Assembly (NCBI RefSeq): GCF_024448135.1
Contig: NZ_JAMRYX010000147.1
Location: forward strand, 1-41,102
Origin: Methylocystis suflitae
Lineage (GTDB): Bacteria > Pseudomonadota > Alphaproteobacteria > Rhizobiales > Beijerinckiaceae
Reading direction: 5' to 3'
DNA: 41,102 nt
This document shows positions 1-5,971 of this stretch, one piece after another. A program made the position numbers and the translations under genes. How positions within the stretch are numbered: the stretch's first letter is position 1; each line of letters opens with the position of its first letter. The notes beneath the pieces were generated by a model. That model searched no databases, was not told where the DNA came from, and was given only the letters and a program-made list of their open reading frames with translations.

Positions 1-7
1 GCGACGC

Positions 8-1294
8 CTACTGCGCCGCGAGTTTGATCTCGGGATAGCTGCACTTCCCGTCGCTCTTCTCCTCGACATGGAGATGCGACGGCGGCTCGACGAAAGGAAT
101 GCCGAGCGTGTGCCAGACGTCGACGAGCGACTCGACGAGGTTCGCGATATGCGCCTGCGTGTGGCAGGGCGTCGGCGTCACGCGCAGCCGCTCGCTTCCC
201 TTGGCCACCGTCGGGTAGTTGATCGGCTGGATATAGATCGAGTGGCGATCGAGCAGCATGTCGCTCGCAGCCTTGCAGAGCTCGGCGTCGCGCACCATCA
301 CCGGCACGATATGCGAGCCGTTTTCCAATACGGGCAGGCCAGCGGCGGCGAGGGCGTGCTTGGTGATATGCGAGGCGCGCTGATGCGCCGCGCGCAAATC
401 CGGCCGGCGCTTGAGCAGCCGCACCGCGGCGCAGGCCGCGGCGGCGACCGCCGGCGGCAGCGCCGTCGTGAAGATGAAGGAGGCCGCGTAGGACCGGATC
501 GCGTCAATGATCACGGCGTCGCCGGCGATATAGCCGCCCATGGTGCCGAAGCCCTTGGCGAGCGTGCCCTCGATCACGTGGACGCGCGCCATGACGCCTT
601 CGCGCTCGCAGACGCCGCCGCCGCGCGCGCCATACATGCCGACCGCATGCACCTCATCGACATAGGTCATCGCGCCATAGCGCTCGGCCAGCGCGACGAT
701 GTCGCCGACGGGCGCGATATTGCCGTTCATCGAATAGAGGCTTTCGAAGACGACGAGCTTGGGCCGATCGCCCGCTTCGATCAGCAGCTCTTCAAGATGC
801 GCAAGATCGTTATGGCGAAAGATCTTCTTCTCGGCGCGCGAGCGCTTCACGCCTTCGATCATCGAATTATGATTCGAGGCGTCGGATAGAATGACGCAGT
901 TGGGAAGCAGGTCGGCGATGGTCGAAATCGCCGCGAGATTGGAAATCCAGCCCGAGGTGAAGACGAGCGCGGCTTCCTTGCCGTGAAGATCGGCGAGTTC
1001 GCGCTCAAGCTCGACTATGGCGTGGCTGGTGCCGGAAATGTTGCGGGTGCCGCCGGAGCCGGCGCCTACCCTGCCAGCCGTGTCGACCATCGCGGCGATC
1101 ACGTCAGGGTGCTGACCCATGCCGAGATAGTCGTTGGAGCACCATATGGTCACGGGCTCGACCGAGCCGTCGTCGCGATGCCAATTGGCGAGGGGAAAAG
1201 CTTCGACGTCGCGCTCCAGATGCGCAAAGACGCGGTAGCGGCGCTCGTCCTTTAGACGGGAGACGGCGGCCTCGAAGTAACGCCGATAGACCAT
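8..1294 (-). CDS. hemA: 5-aminolevulinate synthase (HemA, C4 pathway)
   Basis: Condenses glycine and succinyl-CoA to 5-aminolevulinate, the first step of the alphaproteobacterial route to heme, cobalamin and (bacterio)chlorophyll; a cytosolic PLP enzyme. The 428-residue product has the usual family length. It opens with a short N-terminal helix, then [14 protein letters not shown] (about 78-91), NHNSMIEG (141-148), the aspartate of [12 protein letters not shown] (211-222), and the PLP lysine K247 in [14 protein letters not shown]. The ATG at 1294 follows GGAG in TTGGAGC, so the SD lies very close to the start. The last ~35 residues are a charged tail without motifs. The gene is divergent from the cobalamin adenosyltransferase gene, which uses a product of the same pathway. 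The only close alternative, 2-amino-3-ketobutyrate CoA ligase, fits the motifs less well. Confidence 0.97.
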   Translation of the reverse strand: MVYRRYFEAAVSRLKDERRYRVFAHLERDVEAFPLANWHRDDGSVEPVTIWCSNDYLGMGQHPDVIAAMVDTAGRVGAGSGGTRNISGTSHAIVELERELADLHGKEAALVFTSGWISNLAAISTIADLLPNCVILSDASNHNSMIEGVKRSRAEKKIFRHNDLAHLEELLIEAGDRPKLVVFESLYSMNGNIAPVGDIVALAERYGAMTYVDEVHAVGMYGARGGGVCEREGVMARVHVIEGTLAKGFGTMGGYIAGDAVIIDAIRSYAASFIFTTALPPAVAAAACAAVRLLKRRPDLRAAHQRASHITKHALAAAGLPVLENGSHIVPVMVRDAELCKAASDMLLDRHSIYIQPINYPTVAKGSERLRVTPTPCHTQAHIANLVESLVDVWHTLGIPFVEPPSHLHVEEKSDGKCSYPEIKLAAQ

Positions 1295-1622
1295 GCTCCA
1301 ACCCTTTGATTTTTCTCTTTGCCCCCGAAACCGACGACAAGGCCCCCGTCCTGCCCGCCGTCTAGTTTGGACGTTTTCTTACATAGCCGATCCGCGCCTG
1401 AAAGGCGAGTGGCCGAATGACGCGCCCGCGCCTCTTTTCTTGCGCAACGCCGGGCCACCGCCAATGAAAACAATGGCGCCACGCAATGGCGGAGCCCCCG
1501 GCGGCATCAAAGCAGCGGCTTGCCTGGCGCCGCCGTCGCCGAGGCTTTTTCGAGAGAAGCGTTTATGGGATGACCATCCGGCCTCGCGTGAGGTAACGAA
1601 GAGACGGGGGCGCGTGACGGCG
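1295..1622. other. Intergenic region between divergent hemA and adenosyltransferase genes
   Basis: A 328-base gap that must carry the promoters of hemA (minus) and the adenosyltransferase (plus). A reading frame is open through it on the plus strand, but it lacks recognisable protein sequence and is better read as an upstream extension of the adenosyltransferase frame. I found no riboswitch and no complete FNR-type palindrome. An AATCAA half-site lies just upstream of hemA. Confidence 0.5.
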
Positions 1623-2147
1623 ATGAAGCTCTATACAAAAAAAGGCGACAGAGGCCAGACGAGCCTCTTCTCGGGCCGGCGGGCGGCGAAGTTCGATCCG
1701 CGCGTCGCGGCGGTCGGCGATCTCGACGAATTGTCGGCGAGCCTGGGTCTCGCGCGCGTCGCCTACCCCAATGCGACTGATATTTTGTGCCGCGCTCAAA
1801 AGGCGCTCTACACGATCAGCGCCATCGTCAGCGCCGAAGCGCGGCAGATCAATCTTGCCTTTGACGACGCCGAGACCGCGGCGCTCGAAATCGAGATCGA
1901 TCGCGCGACCGACGCGCTGCCGCCCTTGCGCGATTTCATCTATCCGGGAGAGGCCGAGGCGAGCGCGCGTCTCCACATGGCGCGCGCCGTCGCCCGGCGG
2001 GCCGAACGCAGCCTCGCCGCGCTCGACGCGCCGCCGGCGCCCGAGAGCGCGCTCGCCTATCTCAATCGCCTGAGCGATCTATTGTTCGCGCTGGCGCGGC
2101 TCGCGGATCTGCACAGCGGACATGCGGACCGGATGCTCGGCGGGTGA
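1623..2147 (+). CDS. Cob(I)alamin adenosyltransferase, PduO type
   Basis: Transfers the 5'-deoxyadenosyl group of ATP to cob(I)alamin, giving coenzyme B12; cytosolic, trimeric family. The 174-residue product starts with the ATP-binding motif YTKKGDRGQTSLFSG (about 4-18), followed by VGDLDELSASLGLAR. The C-terminal half has the family signature ARRAERSLAAL and YLNRLSDLLFALARLA. I chose the ATG at 1623 because MKLYTKKGDRG matches the normal family N-terminus; the frame stays open far upstream without similarity. It is slightly shorter than the usual 185-200 residues, with a tight central loop. A decayed copy of its middle part lies at about 3064-3315. The nearby btuB operon suggests it acts on imported cobalamin. 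Confidence 0.93.
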   Translation: MKLYTKKGDRGQTSLFSGRRAAKFDPRVAAVGDLDELSASLGLARVAYPNATDILCRAQKALYTISAIVSAEARQINLAFDDAETAALEIEIDRATDALPPLRDFIYPGEAEASARLHMARAVARRAERSLAALDAPPAPESALAYLNRLSDLLFALARLADLHSGHADRMLGG

Positions 2148-2200
2148 GGATTCTTTGGGCCGGCGCAGCCGGCGCCTGGACCGGGGATTGCCGCCGTTGG

Positions 2201-2911
2201 CTATGCCGGCAGCATGACCACCTTCGTCTTGACCGGCGTTCTCGAATAGAGGTCGATCATGTCCTGACTGAGGAGGCCGGTGCAGCCGCTCGTTATGCCC
2301 TGCCCGATCGTGTCGGGGTCGCTGGTGCTATAGATCGTGTAGACCGTGTAGACGCCGTTCTTATAGAGATACAGCACGCGGGCGCCGAGCGGATTTTCCA
2401 GACCTCCCGGCATGCCGCCGGCATATTTGCGCGCCTCTGGCTGGCGCGCGATCATTTCCTTGGGCGGCGTCCAGGTGGGCCATTCGGCCTTGCGCCCGAC
2501 ATAAACTTCACCGCTCCACAGGAACCCGGGGCGGCTGACATTGGCGCCGTAGCGGGTGGCCATGCCGTCGCCTTCGATGCGGTAAAGATGGAACTTGCCG
2601 GGGTCGATGATGATCGTGCCGGGCGCTTCCTTGGAGTCGTAGCGCACTTTCTGGCGAAAATATTTCGGATCGACCCTGCTGATATCGACCGCGGGGATCG
2701 CGAATTTGTCGTGGGGAACCGGCCCGTAAAGCTTCGCCGCCTCGGCGCGCATCATGTCGTCGGACGACACGCAACCGGCGAGACCGGCCGCGCCGAGACC
2801 GACGGCCGAGCCGACCAGAAACGACCGGCGATTGAGACGCCCCGACGCAAGCCCAAGTAGAGCGTCTTCGTTTCTTTTGCCGGCGTCGGCTATCCCATCG
2901 TCCTTAATCAT
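2201..2911 (-). CDS. L,D-transpeptidase-like (YkuD) Tat lipoprotein with altered active site
   Basis: 236 residues. The N-terminus has a twin-arginine motif (NRRSFLVG, about 27-34), a hydrophobic stretch and a lipobox LAGC, so it is probably exported by Tat and lipidated. The rest resembles YkuD transpeptidases, which make 3-3 crosslinks in peptidoglycan or attach lipoproteins to it. The catalytic cysteine lies in TSGCTGLL. The conserved HGT of the family is replaced by YST (IYSTSDPDTIG), and the usual arginine after the cysteine (GCxR) is missing (GCTG). Either this is a divergent subfamily using other residues or its activity has changed. ATG at 2911; monocistronic between the adenosyltransferase and its decayed copy. 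Fold assignment is fairly sure, activity is not. Confidence 0.82.
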   Translation of the reverse strand: MIKDDGIADAGKRNEDALLGLASGRLNRRSFLVGSAVGLGAAGLAGCVSSDDMMRAEAAKLYGPVPHDKFAIPAVDISRVDPKYFRQKVRYDSKEAPGTIIIDPGKFHLYRIEGDGMATRYGANVSRPGFLWSGEVYVGRKAEWPTWTPPKEMIARQPEARKYAGGMPGGLENPLGARVLYLYKNGVYTVYTIYSTSDPDTIGQGITSGCTGLLSQDMIDLYSRTPVKTKVVMLPA

Positions 2912-3034
2912 GATTTTGGAGTTCCCATGTCCAGTTGCCGACCAAAGAATACTCCGGCCTGAACCCGCTGAACGTCTTTGCTGAGCTGAGACCTTGCCAT
3001 CACTTGCTTTTCGGAAAGTAAAGAACGTCGGCTT

Positions 3035-3053
3035 TGACCGGAAATTCCGGTCA
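3035..3053. promoter_or_regulatory. Perfect 19-base palindrome, operator-like
   Basis: TGACCGGAAATTCCGGTCA is a perfect inverted repeat with 9-base arms around one central A. It lies about 125 bases upstream of the L,D-transpeptidase start (minus strand) and directly before the decayed adenosyltransferase copy. No T-tract follows, so a dimeric regulator site is more likely than a terminator. The binding protein is unknown. Confidence 0.4.
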
Positions 3054-3063
3054 TTCTGTGGCG

Positions 3064-3315
3064 GCGATTTTACAAATCAGCGCCATCGTCAGCGCCAAAG
3101 CGCGACAGCTCGATCTTGCATCTGGCGACGCCGAGACCGCGGCGCTCAAAGCCGAGATCGATCGCGCAACGGACGCTCCGCCGCCGTTATGCGATTTCAT
3201 CTCTCCGGGAGAAGCCGAGGCGAGCGTGTCTTCATACGTCGCGCGCGCCGTGGCGCAGCTCGCCGCACTTGATAAGCCGCCGGGGGCGCCCGCCACGGAC
3301 CGTGTGCGCGCTTGA
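3064..3315 (+). pseudogene. Decayed partial copy of the cobalamin adenosyltransferase gene
   Basis: Bases 3076 onward align with 1815 onward of the intact gene. Both read ATCAGCGCCATCGTCAGCGCC and then stay similar through the segments encoding DAETAALKAEIDRATDAPPP (parent DAETAALEIEIDRATDALPP) and DFISPGEAEAS (parent DFIYPGEAEAS). The copy lacks the N-terminal ATP-binding motif and the C-terminal YLNRLSD signature. A short in-frame deletion removes most of the arginine-rich RRAERS segment. It cannot encode a working enzyme. It lies on the other side of the L,D-transpeptidase gene from its parent, so it is either a local duplication or a remnant of a second, divergent paralogue. Confidence 0.85.
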
Positions 3316-3341
3316 GCAAATCGCCGTGGCTTATCGAGCCC

Positions 3342-4019
3342 CTAGCATCGCTGCGGGAGAGCGACCCGAAAAGTGAGCCGCAGGGCAGTTCCCATGGGAC
3401 TCGGCGTGATCTCCAAGGCGCCGTCGAGGTTCTCCGCAATATCATGCATGAGCTTGAGGCCCTTTCCTGAAATTTCGGTCGACTGGGACAATGCTCTTAA
3501 AGGAAAGGACGCTCCGTTGTTTTCAACGACAAGCTCGACCTCACCCCGGGAACACCGGACGCGCGTTTCGATCCTGCCCTTCTCGAGACCGGCGAGGGCG
3601 TATTTGACAGCATTTACCGTCGCTTCGACGACCACAAGCCCGACGCTTTTTGCGCGCGCGCAGTCGATTTCAAAATCCCCGTCAATGGTCACGGTGCTCT
3701 CATAACGACTGTAAAAGGCCGAATGCAGAGTTTCAGCGAGAAGCCTGACGAAAGAGCCGAGGCTGCAAATCTCGTGCTCATTCGTATCGAGCACGCCGTG
3801 GAGCGCTGCGGTCGCGCAGATGCGCGAAACGCAGATGTCGCATTGTGCCGGATGGCCACACTGTCTCCGCTGCGCGGCAAAGAGAGCCGATAAGACCTGC
3901 AATTCGTTTCTGATCCGATGGCAAATCTCTTCGTAGCGCTGCTGCGACGCGGCCAGCTGCGCTCTCAGCGAGGCAATTTCCTGCTTCAATTCCGGCGGTT
4001 CGCCTGATTCAACGTTCAA
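3342..4019 (-). CDS. Soluble HisKA_2/HWE-type sensor histidine kinase without input domain
   Basis: 225 residues. A short N-terminal coiled coil (about 8-30) runs into the dimerisation/phospho-acceptor helix with the H-box HRIRNELQVLSAL. The C-terminal half is an HATPase domain with N-box EATVNAVKYAL and G-box GKGLKLMHDIAENLDG. There is no membrane segment, PAS or GAF domain, so the signal must come through a partner or the coiled coil. The only start in frame is TTG at 4019, because an in-frame stop lies about 15 bases upstream. Kinases of this class often phosphorylate PhyR in alphaproteobacteria, and phyR is about 8.5 kb away; that link is inference. No response regulator gene is adjacent. 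The CxxC-like cluster QCGHPAQCDIC (about 52-62) is unusual and could bind metal or sense redox. Confidence 0.85.
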   Translation of the reverse strand: MNVESGEPPELKQEIASLRAQLAASQQRYEEICHRIRNELQVLSALFAAQRRQCGHPAQCDICVSRICATAALHGVLDTNEHEICSLGSFVRLLAETLHSAFYSRYESTVTIDGDFEIDCARAKSVGLVVVEATVNAVKYALAGLEKGRIETRVRCSRGEVELVVENNGASFPLRALSQSTEISGKGLKLMHDIAENLDGALEITPSPMGTALRLTFRVALPQRC

Positions 4020-4432
4020 AAGGATTATGCCTCAATCACGTAAGCTATTATGGTATCAAGCAAATTCATCTTGGCTGTTTTATGTTCAGATATTTTTCGA
4101 AGCAGACTCAGTCGTGTAAGTCGCATTGTGGAGACGGTCAGAGGCGACGCGCACGCGCGGGCTACGATTCCCTGTTCGGCGAAAAGAACTCGGCCATCGC
4201 GAGTTAGTCCTTGTTCTTTCCTTCTTCCCGGATCTTCTTTCCTTCTTCCCGGATCTCACCGGTCAGCGACTCAACCAAAGCCGCATTCGATTTCATTCTG
4301 TCGCGTTTATGGATTGATTTCGAATATGGGAGTGTTTCCCGCCCGGATGGCGAACAAATCATCTTGAACGCGACATGCTCGACATGTAGTCTAACTATAT
4401 TGCATTGTTTGAATATGCGGAGGCCGCAACCC
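4020..4432. other. Intergenic region with a tandem repeat
   Basis: About 410 bases, less GC-rich than its surroundings, between the divergent kinase gene and a small hypothetical gene. Apart from the 21-base tandem repeat at 4214-4255 it holds only the presumed promoters. I see no convincing gene or structured RNA. Confidence 0.4.
4214..4255. repeat. Tandem repeat, two 21-base units
   Basis: The pyrimidine-rich unit TTCTTTCCTTCTTCCCGGATC occurs twice back to back without mismatch (4214-4234, 4235-4255). It probably arose by slippage. It lies in noncoding sequence upstream of the small gene at 4433. Confidence 0.95.
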
Positions 4433-4663
4433 ATGCGCTTTGAACTGTCAATAGCTTGTAAGACGAAGGCTTTCGGCCTAGATGATAGGGCGCGCGGCGT
4501 CGAGATAGGCAACATTCTGATTAGAGCCGCCGCAGATTTAATAGACGGCGGCGCCCGACAAGGCGCGACTTTGCGACTGCATGACCAATATGGAAATGCA
4601 GTCGGCGAGGCGTCCTTGATGGATTCCCGCGCCGACAGGCTGCCGCTGTCGATTTTGAAATGA
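4433..4663 (+). CDS. Small hypothetical protein
   Basis: A 76-residue soluble product that I do not recognise. It reads like a real small protein: a strand-like start (MRFELSIACKTKAFG), an amphipathic helix (IGNILIRAAADLIDGG) and a second strand pair (GATLRLHDQYGNAVGEASL). GGAGG stands nine bases before the ATG at 4433, which supports that start over the in-frame ATG at 4415. It is monocistronic and converges with the riboswitch-controlled operon. No function can be assigned. Confidence 0.6.
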   Translation: MRFELSIACKTKAFGLDDRARGVEIGNILIRAAADLIDGGARQGATLRLHDQYGNAVGEASLMDSRADRLPLSILK

Positions 4664-4666
4664 GGC

Positions 4667-4686
4667 GCGCGCCGATATCGGCGCGC
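4667..4686. terminator. GC-rich perfect palindrome between convergent genes
   Basis: GCGCGCCGATATCGGCGCGC is self-complementary over 20 bases and begins three bases after the stop of the small gene at 4663. It lies between that gene and the 3' end of the btuB operon (4748). Neither side has a strong T-tract, so termination is plausible but weakly supported. Confidence 0.4.
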
Positions 4687-4747
4687 CACACCTGCCAAAA
4701 ACATCCGCTAAGGGTCGCGAGCACCTTCGTCCATGGCTCCTTCGCGC

Positions 4748-5302
4748 CTAGATCGGGCGCGAAGCGAACGTCTTCGTCACATCGCGCTTCGCCGCCGCGG
4801 CGCCTGCGGTCTTCAACATCAACAGCGCGGCGAAGGCGCCAAGATTGATCAAAAAGATCCGCGTCACGACCGGCGCGGTGAAATGATCGACGCCGGGGCC
4901 CGTCGCCGCCGTGACCGCCAGAATCAGGCTCTCATAGACGACGAAGGCCGCAAGGAAAGCGGCGACGCCCCCAGCGAAACCAGGAAAGCGGCGCACGAGA
5001 AGGCCGGCGCTTTCACACGACAGCAGAGCGATGACGCCGAGCGCGCCGCCCCAAAACAGCGTCATGGCGTCCGTCGGATAATGCAGGAACAGAAAACCCA
5101 CGGCCTGATTGGCGAACCAGACCGCGCCCGTCAGCAGCAGGGCCTCGCGACGGGCAGTGGTGAGCGCCGCGACGGCGGCGAAGCCCGCGAGCGGCAAGGC
5201 GCACGCCCAACCGAAGCTGAAAACAATGCTCGCGACGATGAAGGTCGCCGCCCAATAGATGCGGCGGTTTGTCGTCGGAATAGTGGAAAGCATAAGCGAC
5301 AT
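4748..5302 (-). CDS. Integral membrane protein, candidate BtuM-like cobalamin transporter
   Basis: 184 residues with about five to six hydrophobic segments (near 18-35, 37-50, 55-73, 82-102, 110-133, 147-165). It is the last gene of the riboswitch-controlled btuB operon, 55 bases after the preceding gene, with a good SD (AAGGAG) before the ATG at 5302. Size, topology and the segment TTARREALLLTGAVWFANQ followed by a cysteine (C96, in LLSCESAG) recall BtuM, a small solitary B12 transporter that uses a cysteine to decyanate cobalamin. The BtuM assignment rests mainly on context and general features. A cobalt-related membrane protein is an alternative. I see no BtuCDF genes in the window, which makes an inner-membrane step here attractive. 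Confidence 0.6.
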   Translation of the reverse strand: MSLMLSTIPTTNRRIYWAATFIVASIVFSFGWACALPLAGFAAVAALTTARREALLLTGAVWFANQAVGFLFLHYPTDAMTLFWGGALGVIALLSCESAGLLVRRFPGFAGGVAAFLAAFVVYESLILAVTAATGPGVDHFTAPVVTRIFLINLGAFAALLMLKTAGAAAAKRDVTKTFASRPI

Positions 5303-5357
5303 GAGGTTTCTCCTTTCAAGTGAACACTAAGGAAGTTGAATTCAAAAGTGCGGCGCG

Positions 5358-5957
5358 TCAGTCGCCTCGCAACCGGCCTGCTGAACGATCAATGGGATCG
5401 GATTCGCGCAGGCCAAACCAGCGCGCCCGCAATTTGTCCCACAGCGCGAGGCGCGACCAATCGGGTTCTTTCAGGACTTTGTCCGTCTCCGCGTCGAGGA
5501 AGGGATTGGGCAGCAGCACGGTGATCTGCTGTTCCCCGGCGCCGTTGAACAGCTGCAATCCCCACGACATCGGCACGCAACTCGTGTTTCGCCGGCGATA
5601 GAGTTCGGCGCGCGACGTGCGTCTGAGCTGTGCGAGTTCGGGAGACGTCGGCCGCGCGCGCGATCCCTTGTTCTCGCCAATGCAGACGTGAAAATGCGTG
5701 ACGCCGAAGGCGACGGTGAGATAGCCGTCGAGCAGCCTGATGCGCGTCGGCGCGCGATCGGCGTGGATCTCCCACGCCGCGCCTTGAATGATCGGCCCGA
5801 AGACGATTTCGCGCCAGTGATGTTCGAAAAGGTCGCGAAACAGTTCTTCGAGACTCGCCGAATCTGTCGGCAGCGGAAAGACGTCGAGCGCCGCGCCATC
5901 GAGTTCGACGATGCGTCTTGGCGTTATGCTTGGCGTTACTTCTGCATTCGTTTGCAT
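5358..5957 (-). CDS. Unknown protein in the cobalamin riboswitch operon
   Basis: 199 residues, soluble, no signal peptide or membrane segment. Features that look conserved are ELFRDLFEHHWREIVFGP, GAAWEIHAD, a histidine-rich strand THFHVCIGENKG, RRTSRAELYRR, and SWGLQLFNGAGEQQITVLLP followed by NPFLD. The HxH pattern plus nearby cysteine and glutamate could bind a metal or corrinoid; that is inference. I chose the ATG at 5957 because AGGGAG stands six bases before it; a GTG at 5975 would overlap the btuB stop. It lies 14 bases after btuB and is surely cotranscribed. I cannot name a function. A role in B12 handling, such as delivery, decyanation or reduction, is the obvious hypothesis. Confidence 0.8.
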   Translation of the reverse strand: MQTNAEVTPSITPRRIVELDGAALDVFPLPTDSASLEELFRDLFEHHWREIVFGPIIQGAAWEIHADRAPTRIRLLDGYLTVAFGVTHFHVCIGENKGSRARPTSPELAQLRRTSRAELYRRRNTSCVPMSWGLQLFNGAGEQQITVLLPNPFLDAETDKVLKEPDWSRLALWDKLRARWFGLRESDPIDRSAGRLRGD

Positions 5958-5971
5958 CTCTGTCTCCCTCG

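Noticed and set aside
1300-1320. FNR-type anaerobic box before hemA
   Set aside because: Only one half-site (AATCAA) is present.
1293-1622. N-terminal extension of the cobalamin adenosyltransferase
   Set aside because: The frame is open but lacks similarity to the family, whose normal start coincides with the ATG at 1623.
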